The notes beneath the pieces were generated by a model, which had not been told where the DNA came from, searched no databases, and saw only the letters and a program-made list of their open reading frames with translations. The translations under genes were made by a program, and so were the position numbers. From Coccinella septempunctata (taxonomy: Eukaryota > Arthropoda > Insecta > Coleoptera > Coccinellidae), in the NCBI RefSeq assembly GCF_907165205.1, contig NC_058193.1:39015021-39079020 (forward strand): a DNA stretch of 64,000 nucleotides, read 5' to 3'. Shown piece by piece: positions 12,254-23,857 of this stretch. Within the stretch, counting starts at the first letter, position 1. The number at the start of each line of letters is the position of its first letter.

Positions 12254-13557
12254 CAAGGATGTATTGATATCTAGTTAACCTAGACCAGTTCCATCATACA
12301 AAATATATTGCGTTACCATTTACCATAGCAAGGAACAATAACTCATTAGAAGGGTCAGTGTGAAGTTTGAGGTCAAAAACGTAAACCAGAGTTACGCAAT
12401 GAATCAAAAGAAAGAAGATGTCCACTGAAATTGTGAAAATCGAAAAATTTGAGTATCGAGCCATCATCAAGTACCTACCTGTATTTAAAAGGGTTAAGAG
12501 GTGAGTAGATTTACGAAAATATGCTTAAAACCCTTGGTGATCAATCTCCTTCGTATGCGACCGTGAAAAATTGAAGTGCAAGCTTCAAAAGAGGTAAATT
12601 TTCCATTGAAGATGATGACCGATCGGCTAGGCCAATTTCTGTGTCAGTTCCCGAAAATACCGATGCAGTTCATAACATTTTATTTTATCAGACCGTCGAA
12701 TTGGGCTAAAACGGATACCTGAAGCACTGAATATTTCATACGACGCGTTCATCATATAGTTCGCGTCAATTTGGATATGAAAAAAATTGCTGCAAAATGG
12801 ATCCCCATATGTTTGAATGTTGACTAAAAGCGTGCAAGGGTAAAAGCATCGCGTTCGTTCTTTGCTCGATTTGAAAACGTTGTAGACTTCTTAAACCGAA
12901 TTGTTACTATGGATGAGACTTGGCCACATTCCTACGATCCAGAAACAAGGCAACAATCGATTGAATGGCGACACTCTTCTTCTACAAGACCTAAGAAGTT
13001 TCGTAACCAAAAATCTGCTGGAAAAGTTCTTACTTCAGTTTTTTGGAATTGCCATATAGTAATCATGATTGATTTTTTGGATAAGGGTAGAATAACAACC
13101 GGAGATTACTATTCGACATTACTGACATTACTGACATTACTCTACGGGAAAAAATTAAAGAGAAAAGACGAGTAAAGCTATCCAAAGGTGTTTTGTTTTT
13201 GCAGGACAACGGCCCTGCACACAAATCTCATGTTGCTATGCAAAAAATTCGTGATTTAGGGTTCGAATTACTAGAACACCCCCTTATTCACCAGATTTGG
13301 CCTTATCCACATATCATCTCTATCCTCAACTGGAAAAAAAATCGTAAATTTTCTTCCAACGAGGTGGTAATAAAAGCTGTGGAGTTCTGGTTTGCAGAGC
13401 AGAACAAAAACATTTCTTTCGAAAAGTCTAGAGACGTCGCAGGTTCGCTGTAATAAATGTATCCAATTAAAAGGAGAATAAGTTGAGTAATAAAATATTT
13501 TGACTTTGAAATTGTGTTTGGTACTATCGTAGGCTAGAATTTTTCAATATATCCTCT
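12254..13557 (+). mobile_element. Mariner transposon copy A, both ends present, decayed
   Basis: The 5' end, CAAGGATGTATTGATATC, lies next to a TA at 12252-12253. The 3' end, TTTTTCAATATATCCTC, lies next to a TA at 13558-13559. These two are imperfect inverted repeats and the TA duplication is the mariner signature. The total of about 1.3 kb is the usual mariner length. Transposase motifs (MDETW, FLQDN) are present in order. It belongs to the same family as copies at 16440, 17942, 33327, 35040 and 48817, and with copy B is one of only two that keep a 5' end. Confidence 0.9.
12418..13453 (+). pseudogene. Mariner DD34D-type transposase, broken (copy A)
   Basis: An ATG at 12418 opens MSTEIVKIEKFEYR, but a four-base insertion after IIKYL and stop codons soon follow. 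Coding resumes at 12909 with MDETW (first catalytic aspartate) and at about 13190 with FLQDNGPAHKSH (second). The region of the third aspartate, PPYSPDLAPSDYH in sister copies, is scrambled here into PLIHQIWPYPHI, so that residue is lost. A full mariner transposase is about 345 residues. This copy cannot make an active enzyme. Confidence 0.85.
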
Positions 13558-13559
13558 TA

Positions 13560-14394
13560 GATTATCGCCCCATAAGTGACAACTAGTCTCACAATCATGA
13601 CGTACATCCAACGCAGTTAACTTTCGAGTAAATCACCATTAAACATCGTGGGCTCCCCTAAATTTTCTATCATCTGCAAAATTTGGGATGACCTGAGCTA
13701 GGTCATAACTCACCCTCGGATTCTTCCGTGATCCGTCTTTCAGCGGCCAGTCAAACATCCTCCTATATGCAGATCTCGTCCCGTGTCAAGACCTCCTACA
13801 AACTTTAATAAGCCCCGATTCCTGGAACTCCTTTCAGCGAGTCCTCGTGAAACACGAGACGGTCCGAAATGATACCGACCGTGGTGTGATATTCAAACTA
13901 AAGGTCGTTTTGCCTCATTATAATCATATTTCTGTTCTGGTCGATCAGGGCCATCGGTCAATTTTGGAGTCGACGAGCGGTGGGGTCGCTAGGGGATCCT
14001 TTGATCTCGTGTTACCTAGACGGATTTAACGATTCTTCTAGTTTAACACCCGGGATGTCCAGTCTCTCATTTCGGTCAGTCGGTTTTTTCGAGATATCGT
14101 GACCGAGCAACCATTTTTCAATTTTCGAATGAATCGTTTCCACTTGTGCAGTTGTACCATACGAACGGGAGTCGGTATACAAACTATGCGCCCTTTTAAA
14201 AAAAAAGATGACGCCAAAATGTTGAATGGATTTTATTTCACCTCTGTAATTTCAAATATACCCTTCAATCCATACTGACTCTGTTACAATATCAAAATCA
14301 TAGAAAAACGCCTATAGCGTATATACATACAGAAATAAAATATAATTGCCAGTTTATTGAAACTTTAAGCAGCTCCTGAAACCGGCCCCTAAAG
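13560..14394. other. Non-coding stretch
   Basis: No supported gene or repeat. The frame at 13847-14029 is short and not family-like. Confidence 0.5.
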
Positions 14395-14530
14395 TAGCTA
14401 TGACTCTTCTAAATCTAATATCCATAACTATCTAAATAGTCATAGTTATAACCATGACATTTGGCTACCTTAAGGTAGTCTTATGCCCATGACTACCTTA
14501 TGTGTGATATTGACTTTTTGTAACTATGAC
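14395..14530. repeat. Short repeat, inverted relative to the block at 16158-16372
   Basis: The segment containing ATTTGGCTACCTTAAGGTAG and CTTATGCCCATGACTACC, ending in TTTTTGTAACTATGAC at about 14528, reappears in reverse complement at 16251-16345. Part of it is self-complementary (TACCTTAAGGTA). It is probably a small MITE-like element. It carries no coding frame. Confidence 0.7.
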
Positions 14531-16157
14531 AAGCAAATACAGACTGACATTTAATTTGTCACCATTCCTGATAGAAAAACTACAATTTTTCATCCTCCAT
14601 TCCGTATTCAGTTACAGGGTGTTTCAGAAAACACATCTACGAAATTTTCTAGGGAAAGACTCACATTTCCCTATGATTTCGATTCCTCTAGTTCTATTTT
14701 CTCCGAACCAATTCCTCAGTTTCCTCAATTCCACGGAACGGGGATCAAATAATGTATAACCGAGTTGATTTTCCACCCTCAATTCACTCCAGAACGGCCA
14801 GGATCGCAGAAAGGGGACACAGATAATTCCCCGTCCCATTTTCAACCCTCCAACAAGAGCATCTTAGATTTCAATCCCTTAACGAGGTCTGTGTTGTAGT
14901 CATAATTTCAACCCCGGTTAGTTTGGGGGAGCCTAACGACCGGGGCATAAATCTCGCAGTGGGAGCCCTTCTACAAGCATCAAAATCATGTACTTAATAG
15001 CGGGATTTGTGACAAATTTCATTCAATTATCCATCGATGGCGAACTGAATAATTTAGGGAAATTTATCGGCATTTTCGGGAGTAATAGATGCGCGGAAAT
15101 TGTTGTCCGTTTAGGTGAAGTGGGAATACGTTTGAATTGATTCGATTCAGGGGTCATTTCTTGAAGTGACTGCTGCTTTTGGACAAAAATTCCTTATTAT
15201 TATATTTTATTTTGGTAAACGTCAAAAATCTCAAATTTTCGGGCTGCTTTTGGTCGTTCTCTGTCCGGGTTTAGAGTGATATCTTGGACGGTCGATTTTT
15301 CGGCTTTAGTTTGGTTTTTAAGCTATCGGCGAGACGCAGCGGTCTGTACAAAGACCATAGACCAAATTACCACGAATTTTCGAAGCTAAAGATCGAAAAG
15401 AACCTGATTTTCTGTTCCTTCTCTTGAGCTAATTCAGTAGCAGTGAGACTTGAAAATATTGTAGTCTTCTTATGCCGGAGATGCGCTATCGGCGGTACAT
15501 TCGGAGCAATATCGTATAACGGCAGCAAAGGTAATAAAACCTATCCCGAAACAGCTGCTCACAATTATCCCAACAGAGAATGCTCTCCTGATAACAATCC
15601 ATCATAAAACCAACTAGACACATGTACATGCTCCGTTAAAAATGAAACATAAGTGCGAACGCTAAAACAAGCAGTTTACCGCGACTAAAGCCCACTCTAC
15701 ACACACGTTACCGAGTGACAAAGTGTACGAGTGTGACAGACCGGTCTATATTTACGCGTTTATAGCGAACGTTCGACGTATGAATCGCACATTTTCAGTT
15801 TTGATGTACGACGTGTTTAAGCGCGTGAAGCTGTTACGTTTTCAAACCATCTGTGAAAGTAAAGGGTCCAATTGCCTGTTTATCCATCACGCCTGTAGGG
15901 GGCGTGTTCGGGTCGAACGGGAAATGACGTATTGCGTTTGTTTCGCGGCCGGAAAATATGACGGAAAATTAGATTTCTTTGAATTGAAGGAGTAATCCCA
16001 ACCTCAACGTCTCACGCTACGTACCTGTTGATACGTTATTTTTTTTCTCAAAAACCATAACTTTTGGCAAGCATTCACAAGAGACCTTAGATGTTCAAAA
16101 GAAATCAAGCTATCAAAAATTTATTTTTGTTGGACATTTGGTGATCTTAAGAGAGTC
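14531..16157. other. Non-coding stretch between two inverted short repeats
   Basis: No recognised gene. A solitary ACAGGGTGTTTCAGAAAAC at about 14616 resembles the terminal motif of some insect DNA transposons, but no partner end was found. The 90-codon frame at 15723-15995 is uninterrupted, but no family is recognised and nothing around it supports a gene. Confidence 0.45.
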
Positions 16158-16372
16158 CTATAGTTACAAATTAAACCTAACTTAAGGTAGCCAAATGCCT
16201 AAACAGTAACTATGACTATTAAGGTAGTCATGGGCATTTGGCTACCTTGTCATAGTTACAAAAAGTCACTATCACACTTGAGGTAGTCATGGGCATAAGA
16301 CTACCTTAAGTTAGCCAAATGCCTACACAGTAACTATGACTATTAAGGTAGTCATGAGTAGTCAAATAGCAG
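16158..16372. repeat. Short self-complementary repeat block with an internal direct repeat
   Basis: Two related units (CCAAATGCCT at 16191 and again at 16315, spacing 124) each run through AACTATGACTATTAAGGTAG. Between them the inverse motif GGGCATTTGGCTACC appears, so the block can fold on itself. The 16251-16345 part is the reverse complement of 14440-14530. It ends about 70 bases before mariner copy F. Confidence 0.7.
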
Positions 16373-16439
16373 ATCCTAAAATTTTGTGAGAGTTTCTCAG
16401 GTCCAATGGATATGTTTCGATTGAGCTATGCACGTTTTA

Positions 16440-16745
16440 CGAGGATATATTGAAAAATTCTCAGCCTACTATAGAACCAAACAAAATTTCAATGTCAAAA
16501 TACTCAACAACTCAACATATTGTCCTCTTAATTGTTCGTATGAAATATTCGGTGCTTCAGATATCCGTTTTAGCCCAATTCGACGGTCTGATAAAATCAT
16601 GTCATGAACTGCATCGATATTTTCGGGGACTGACACAGAAACTGGCCTCACCGATCAGTCATCATCTTCAATGGAAAATTCACCTCTTTTGAAGCTTGCA
16701 GTCCAATTTTTCACGGTCGCATACGAAGGACATTGATCACAAGGT
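16440..16745 (-). mobile_element. Mariner copy F, internally deleted derivative
   Basis: Next to a TA at 16438-16439, CGAGGATATATTGAAAAATT is the reverse complement of the 3' end of the other copies. Reading on the minus strand, the DNA matches the transposase helix-turn-helix region (PVSVSVPENIDAVHDMILSD) and then jumps straight to the 3' untranslated end, losing the whole catalytic domain. The 5' end is missing too: homology stops at about 16745. It is a deletion product on the way to a MITE. Confidence 0.8.
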
Positions 16746-17941
16746 CTCAGTGCTGGAAAACTTAAGAGAGTCATCTTACACCATCCTTGAAAACCCCGTC
16801 AAAGTTCCCTTAACGTAATATCAATTTTTCACAGCAAACCTCAATTTTACTCCTGGACTTTTATGAAATATCCTCGCTATTACTATTTCTCAACTTGTTT
16901 GGATCTGCATTCTTGAAATGTATCCAAACTCTCCAACTACCTTCTGGGTCTACACTCTAGTGTCTAGAGGGTAGTTATATCCTCTGGTATCTAGAGAATA
17001 TAACCGATTCTCTGAGGCACCAACTAGTCACTGCATCTTTCTTCGTTAGCTTCCCCATTTAGGAACGTTACAACCAGATGTCACCAGTCATTCAACCATA
17101 GTATAGGTAGATGTGACAACCGGCTTATCTGGCATACCACCAGGTCCCACTAGGAACAAATCAACACCAGCTCTTCCTCCGAATCGATAATCCATAATCT
17201 CCTCCTGGTCGTCTTATACCCCGTCGTTTTCGTATCATTCAACCCGTGGCCGCCATCAGCCTCTATATCGGCCTTATTTCAGACGTGAATGATTATACCT
17301 GCATAGCAATTAGTACACGATAATTTCAGTGCATGTACGCCGTGCGACAGGTGCAAATGAATGAGCCGAATAGTAAGTTATGGACGTTTTTTTTCCGATG
17401 CGGAAATATTTTATCGATTGTGGCCTGCCTATAATCAAATAATTAAATGCTGATTCAATCACTATTAACATGTCAATTTATCACTTGGCGCAAGAAAGCA
17501 ATGCGGAATATTTACGATCTAGATGCTGAGATTCCCGCACTGGATTTATCGCGATTCGACCATTTCGATATTTTCCCATCATAGAAGACATTTATGAGAG
17601 TCTTCGTGCAACGGATGGTTAGACCGGATATTAACATTGCTCAGATGGATCTAGATCCTGAGTTCATGCTTTCAATGTTATGAGTTGTGAGCTTCAGAGT
17701 AGCATTCAAACTATGATTTAGCACGTCTATCTAACGATTTTCATTGCAAACTCAATGCTCGAATTGCAGAATGATTCCTGATTTCATCATTGATCGTTCT
17801 TTCCCTGGACAGACTCATGTGCTCATTCATCTATCATAAGTTGAAGATCCAATGCCCATGCATCGTTGGCCACGTTCTCATAGGCTATCCTTCGTAATCT
17901 TTCGAGGACTCTGCTCTTACTGTTTTGACATGTATTGAATG
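16746..17941. other. Non-coding stretch
   Basis: No supported gene. A short imperfect palindrome around 16958-17000 (the TCTAGTGTCTAGAGG region) is the only structure noticed. Confidence 0.5.
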
Positions 17942-18675
17942 TACTGAATATTTCATACGAACGCGTTCATCGTATAGTTCACGTCAATTTGGACATGAGA
18001 AAAATTGCTGAATGCAAGGGTACAAGCATCGCGTTCGATCTGTGCTCGATTTGAAAACGATGTAGACTTCTTAAACCGAACTGTTACTATATATGAGACC
18101 CTTGGGTACGTTTCTACGATCCAGAAGCAAAGCAACAATCGATGGAATGGCGACACTCTGGTTCTCCAAGACCTAAGAATTTTCGTGTCCAAAAATCTGC
18201 TGGAAAAGTTCTTGCTTCAGTTTTTGGAATTGCCATGGAGTAATCATGATTGATTTTTTTAGATAAGGGTAGAACAATAACCGGAGATTACTATTCGACA
18301 TTACTGACCAGTTGTTTTTGCAGGACAACGCCCCTGCACACAAATCTCATGTTGCCATGCAAAAGATTCGTGATTTAGGGTTTGAATTACTAGAACAGCC
18401 CCTTCATTCAACAGATTTGACTTCATCCGACTAGCATCTCTTTCCTCAACTGAAAAAAAGTTTAAAAGGTCGTAAATTTTCATCCAACGAGGAGCTGTGG
18501 AGGTTCGGTTTGCAGAGCAAGAAGAAACATTTTTGTTTGAAAGGTCTAGAGACGTTGCAGGTTCGCTGTAATAATGTATCCAATTAGGAGGAGAATATGT
18601 GGAGTAATAAAATATTTTGACATTGAAATTTTGTTTGGTTCTATAGTAGAATAAGAATTTTTCAATATATCCTCG
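17942..18675 (+). mobile_element. Mariner copy E, 5'-truncated and internally deleted
   Basis: It begins within the helix-turn-helix region (ACTGAATATTTCATACGAAC) and ends with TTTTTCAATATATCCTCG next to a TA at 18676. Compared with copies B and C it lacks the piece between AATTGCTG and GCAAGGGT, and another piece between CATTACTGACC and TTTTTGCAGGAC. Several frameshifts are present. The remnant still contains the DNA for the second catalytic region (GCAGGACAACGCCCCTG). Confidence 0.85.
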
Positions 18676-18677
18676 TA

Positions 18678-19377
18678 TCTACTAAACTATACAGAAACAA
18701 TAGCGCAAAAACTAATTTTTTGTAGGAACCAGCATACCCTGAAGTTCAAAGGTAGGTATTCTAGGAATTTCTGCGATATAATTAATCATCCTTTGAACAA
18801 TTATTGCAATGGTTCGTTATTGCACACAGCCAGTCGAAAACTGAATAATATCGGATGCAAAAGAACCATTAGGACTAATGCTATGACATTCACATTATAC
18901 GAGCAAGAACAATTACCATTAAGTGAATTTAATTGGTGCCAGCAGAAATAGCGGAAAAATGAAAGAGAAACAAATTCACAATCTTAATACAAATTACAAC
19001 AGCGTGTTCAAAGCAGCAATTATATTATCTACCACGACCAATTTTCCTCAATTATACTGTTATTGAGCCCGGTGTAATGATATCAATAGAAAATAAAAAA
19101 TTATAAGCTACACATGTCCATGAGACTCTGGATTTGTTGTTTGATGTCATCGCTAACATAAACCCATCTGTCATTATTAATCTTGAGCGTCTACGACCGA
19201 TACGCGGACTGTTTGCCGTTGTAACTCATAATTTTCGAACGATGTTTGGGACGCGGCGGCGTTTATTTTAAAAATTTTAATTGAACGGAAGCCCGCGTCG
19301 ATAAATAAGGCTGGAAGAGAGGATGCGGTGTTCATTTGTCAACGGTTAAATGGGGGATGAAAGATTTTTCGAGGGTA
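18678..19377. other. Non-coding stretch
   Basis: AT-rich with no gene or repeat supported. A more GC-rich patch lies at about 19200-19330. Confidence 0.5.
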
Positions 19378-19991
19378 CTATACTCCATTCACTTTTATTT
19401 TAGCAGTCGGTTGGCCATGGAAATTTGACACATTTCACTCTGTATAGTATGAAAATGTGGGGTAATGAAGCTTGTCGAAACACTTTTGGGCTTTAAATCA
19501 ACGCTATTTTGCCCGTTCTATACGTTAAAGTTTCTGTTATTACGTATTTTATCACAATGTCGAATCTCTTCGGAAAATATGTGACGAACATAATTGAAGT
19601 TTATGCAAACTGATTGAAGGCATACCAAATCCAGTTATTTGTATGGAAAATATAAGAGATCAGTATAACATCATAATTTGCACTAGCTTGAGGAGAGGTA
19701 ATGTTCGTTATCTTCTTTGGCTAAAGTTTGAATACGTTACATCAGTTGTAGATTTCAAAAATATTAACCCGAAGATGAAATGCATATGATGCAGTGGTTG
19801 GGAATGGGTATCTCCCGAAGGAATTAACAGATAATTATAAGAATGTTGAATTCTTCAACAAAAATTATCTTGCATCAATGGAAGTGAAAGGAATTAAAGG
19901 AAGTTTCAAGTCAAGATGAACTTCACCTTTGAACAAAAACCGACTGCTAAATAAAGAGAAAATGGAGAAAAGAAAAGAAAATGGAGTATAG
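19378..19991 (+). mobile_element. Inverted-end element, copy 1, carrying a decayed unrecognised coding fragment
   Basis: The left end, CTATACTCCATTCACTTTTA followed by TTTTAGCAGTCGGTTGG, is matched in reverse by the right end, which runs from CCGACTGCTAAATAAAG to AATGGAGTATAG at 19991 and contains a local duplication. Inside, on the plus strand, lies a fragment homologous to the minus-strand frame at 30666-31001 (ESLRKICDEHN, LIEGIPNPVICMEN, LKFEYVTSVVDF), with stops and a frameshift. The class is not recognised. The target-site duplication is unclear. Confidence 0.7.
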
Positions 19992-20977
19992 AATGTCTTG
20001 GGTCTGAAGTGAGGTTTCTGGGGACTTTTCGAATTGTTCCGAAATCTTGTCTTGACGTTTTCTTGACATATCAAAACTTGTCTTGACGTTTTTCTGACAA
20101 GACTCAAGAAATTTTCAAGATCTTTTCATTGCAGGCCAACACTCTTGTGATACTTTTCCTTACAAAATCGACCTTCGCTGCGTTGAACTCGTACCAAGAT
20201 TTCCCATCAGTTTCATCCCCCAAGAAGGCCAACGTAAAAACCGCCACCGAACCACAAAACCCCAGCACGGCACCCTTTGTTCGCCGCTTCAAAGGCGCCA
20301 AATAAAGCCCCGAGACCTCCTCCGAAAATAAGAAAAGCCCCTAGAGTTCCCCGTCGTTTTCCGTAATTGGAAAACAATGCCCCCGTTCCCGATTAAAAAC
20401 CCGAAGTGCAGCCATGCGATAACATCGCCCGGACACGTTCATAATCCGCGGATTAATCGCTTCGAGTTTGTTTGTTTCGGAGACACACCTCTCTGATAAA
20501 TTGAATGAGGCATAGAGTCGAACGTAATCAAATTCACTTGACAGCTGATGTTTATTTTCCTCGATGCCGCGGCGCGTTCTTAATTCAATTATAGAAGACT
20601 GCCGGCACGATACGGCGTTTTTTTTTTCGCCGATATATCGGAAGTGTGTTTCCACCCCGTGCAGACAGAAAAACTCTGTGGGCAGGCCCAGAGACGCCTT
20701 CGGCTTTCACGAATTGGCAGATGTGAGAAAATCGCGCCGATGTACATTCGGGTGCAATGAGACGGGAAATTGGGTGAATTATTCGGCGTGATAGGTGACC
20801 GGCTTCAAGGATATGCGATACGGTCGACGAAAAACGTCTTTTGATCGACCCAACGCCAAGGGTGAAAGGTTCAACAAGTCTACCCAGCATGATCATACCT
20901 TTACTACTCGATCTGTTCATTCCTCTGCGCATTTCTCCCCTTTGTCTCTAACTTTCTCTGTCTTGTTGACCTTCCAA
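19992..20977. other. Non-coding stretch
   Basis: Short direct repeats of CTTGTCTTGACGTTT occur near 20045-20095. The 20100-20960 part has overlapping frames on both strands and moderate GC but no protein family. Nothing is supported as a gene. Confidence 0.5.
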
Positions 20978-21272
20978 GGAGAGCTAAGAGTAGGAGGGAT
21001 AGGAAAAGAGAGAAATCACAGTAAGAAGAAAAATGGACGCAAAGAAAAAGCAGAAAACAGATGAGGAGCAAATGAAAAGGAGACATGAGTAGAAAGGTGA
21101 AGGGAAGGTAGACAGGGGAAAAGTAAGGGAAGGGAAGGGACCAGAGGAAAACAGATAAGCGGAAGAGGAGGGAAGGGAAGAAAAGGGAAAGCGAGAAAAG
21201 GGAGGCAAAGGAAAAAGAGAAGAAAAGGGAACACAAGGATGTAGAATGAAAGGGCAAGGAAGGGAAGAGGTT
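20978..21272 (+). repeat. Polypurine (GGGAA/GAAAA-rich) low-complexity tract
   Basis: For roughly 290 bases the plus strand is dominated by A and G, built from irregular GGGAA, GGAAAA and GAGAGA words. The long frames on the opposite strand here are pyrimidine-rich low-complexity translations full of S, F, L and P, and are not genes. The tract could adopt triplex DNA. It lies directly 5' of a transposase remnant. Confidence 0.85.
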
Positions 21273-21289
21273 CTCAAAAACGATACCCC

Positions 21290-22511
21290 TTGTTCTACTG
21301 AGGATCATCTTCACAGCTGACCTCAGAAAGAGACGAAGCGCGGGACGTGGCTGTTTTAGGTCATGTAGCAATCGATCCAACCTTTAGTACTAGAAAACTG
21401 TCCGATGTATCAGGTGTTTCACGCAAAAGAATCATGATAATCCTCAAATGACATAAATTCCATCTCATTCAGGTAAAAAGGTATCGACTGTCTGCTTATA
21501 CAGATAAGATACCATTGATTCGGGAACTCAATCAATATGATCCCGATTCCAGATCGCCGACTCCAGTTCTGTGGTCAGTGAAATGATTAACGGTAATCAA
21601 AGCTACATGATCGATATCTGTTTTTCGGACGAGTGTTCATTTTACCTCAACGACATTGTACACTGGCATAATTGTGGGTATTGGTCAGATGAAAATCCAA
21701 GATTCTTTCGTGAGGTGTATACTCAGCTTCCCCAAAAATTAAATTTTTGGGCGGGTATTTATGGAAATCACATAATCGGCTCTATTTATAGCCGGGTATC
21801 TCACCGGTAAAAATTATTCGGATCTATTGGAGAACGCTATTTATCCAGCCCTCGTGCAAGTTTTGGAGGATGCAGAAGACTATCTAACGATCATTTCTTT
21901 CAACCTGTGCGTCAGTTCTTAGATGAAAATTTTCCTCACCCCTGGATTGTAAGAAGGGGACATTTCAAGTGGTCACAAAGATCACCTGATCTAGCTCTAC
22001 TGGAATTTTTTCTATGGGCTCACCTGAAATCCAAGATTTACGCCACCCATAGCCTTAGTCTTTGGATGACTTGCTAACGAGGATCATTGATGAATGCCGT
22101 CAAATTACAGCAGAAATCTTGAGTCCTAATGTACGTGAACGTTTTCAACAAAACTTATATTACTGCATAGAAGTGAATGGTGCCCATTTCCAGCATTCAA
22201 TAAACTAATCACAGAAGAAAGTAGATACTCTTTCATTATCTTATCTGTCATTTCGTTATCGAGGGGAATTTTAAAGTGAAATTTCAGGATCAGATAGTAC
22301 TCGATAAGATCTTCAACATGAGGTATCGCAACACCCCCATCCCTATTCAAAATCAAAGGGTTGTGTTCACCCCCGTTAGGGGGTTGAAGTTACGAGGATG
22401 AAAAAAGAAGAAAAGGTGTTCCCCCTCGAATCAAGAATTGACGTATCCGAGCGATTTTGCAGATTTTCCTTTTAAAGCCCGAAAATCGTTTCGTTGAACC
22501 ACCCTGTGTAT
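21290..22511 (+). mobile_element. IS630/Tc1/mariner-type transposon remnant, 5' end unclear
   Basis: Broken coding runs from about 21320 to 22205: DVAVLGHVA-like and DPTFSTRKLSDVSGVSRKRI-like pieces (helix-turn-helix), then FSDECSFYLNDIVHWHN, YWSDENPRFFREVY, LNFWAGIYGNHIIG, SPDLALLEFFLWAHLKSKIY and a C-terminal VRERFQQNLYYCIEVNGAHF. After the stop at 22205 the 3' part contains a hairpin-like CCCCCGTTAGGGGG and ends with GAACCACCCTGTG at about 22508, resembling a transposon terminus. No matching 5' terminus was found; the polypurine tract lies there instead. Confidence 0.8.
21571..22206 (+). pseudogene. IS630/Tc1-like DDE transposase, catalytic part, broken
   Basis: The first open piece (21571-21810) carries FSDECSFYL, where D is the expected first catalytic residue, and the conserved YWSDENPRF. 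A frameshift follows IIGSIY. The segment expected to hold the second aspartate (QQDGAP-like in the family) appears deleted between TIISFN and VRQFLDENF. The third acidic position falls in SPDLALLEFFLW, with E where relatives have D. Stops and shifts make it non-functional. The family is common in insect genomes. Confidence 0.75.
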
Positions 22512-23857
22512 GTAGGAAGTAGGAAGGGTCATAGGACACATCAAAGGTGTCAACGGGAGGCAAAGTCAACACAACCGTCATCAGGCATCGCCAAAAAAAT
22601 TCCCTTCGCAGAAATTCCCATTTCGAAATCCACCCAAAACGTCGATCAGCGCCTCCCATCGCACCCTCCCACACGTGACCCCCTTTCCACCGGCGTGGGC
22701 GCCCCATCAGGAATCGAAACTGAAATAACCGATGCCATCGTCGGGGGCCATATAAATGCGACATGTCACAATAAAGGTTAATGCGAAAACCCGGAATAAT
22801 GAAAGCTTTGACGGCTTAAGTTTCAAAGAGCCGAATCGCATTGTCGATTCCGCCCCGACGCTGTCCGGCGTCGAATGAGGCGACGCCCGGGCGCGTGCCG
22901 GGCGCCCTCTGACGGATCAAACGACGCGCTATTCTAATGCCCTGTTTGGCCGGGATCACAGGGCTACGCGATATTGAAATCCGGCGTGTTTGGACAGATT
23001 CGAACGCTAATTTGCCATTCATCGGTCTCATTGACATCGGGGAGGATTACGCTAGAGATACAATGGGATGGGACGTTGGAAAGGGATGCGTAATGATGAT
23101 ACAGTACCCTGTGTCGCAATCAAAACTTTACGGAACCTATTTTACCGCTCAAAAATGGAAACGATGAACGTAATCCTGATAAACTGTATCCACCATCTCA
23201 CTTTACGTTTTTCGTGAAGCTTCCGTCTTTGCCAGGGTGATTTTTCTGGTGTAGACACTCTATTTCGAATAGTGTTTCTACAATCGACTCACCTGATTAC
23301 CGTTCAATTCTAGACGCATTCCTACAAATTTTTTCTCTCCCACGAGCTGTTAAGAACACGAACGGTTTTCTTTTTATCATCCAGTACCGTATTGTAATTA
23401 AATGATTAAAATATAATATCACATATACAAGCCGTGTAATATTTCGAATAATTATAATGATAACATGAACAGAATAATATCGTAATTGCTGGGGGTATAA
23501 TCATCGGAATACTAATTGCAGCTTAATTGTATTTTTAATTGCATATCAGTGTTTATGAATGCGCATAGATGCAAAGATAACCTTATTTCAGCCCCTTGTT
23601 TGATATTTATGCCTCGGTATGAAATGAGCGACGATTGACTCGTCTAATTTGTCAGGATCTATTGGTTTCAACATGTCTAATAAATGTGGAAATAACTATG
23701 TTTGAATATCTGAATCTCAAGCGAGAGCAAGCACACGACTTCATTAATATCTTCATCAAGAAAATGCGAATATCAATCAATACTAGGTTCTAGTTTCATA
23801 GAATTCACATTAAGTCGGTCTTGTAATCAACATTCTGTTGTAATGATTAATCGATTA
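22512..23857. other. Non-coding stretch
   Basis: The 22520-23100 part is GC-richer, with overlapping frames on both strands (for example 22494-22781 plus and 22390-22764 minus), but none has family features. A GC palindrome-like patch (GCCCGGGCGCGTGCCGGGCG) lies at about 22885. The rest is AT-rich. No gene is supported. Confidence 0.5.

Noticed and set aside
20904..21380. Long minus-strand frames over the polypurine tract
   Set aside because: The translations are low-complexity S/F/L/P runs caused by the strand bias, with several nested frames open at once.
22390..22764. 124-codon minus-strand frame
   Set aside because: It overlaps the 3' end of a transposon remnant and a GC-richer patch, and its composition is not protein-family-like.
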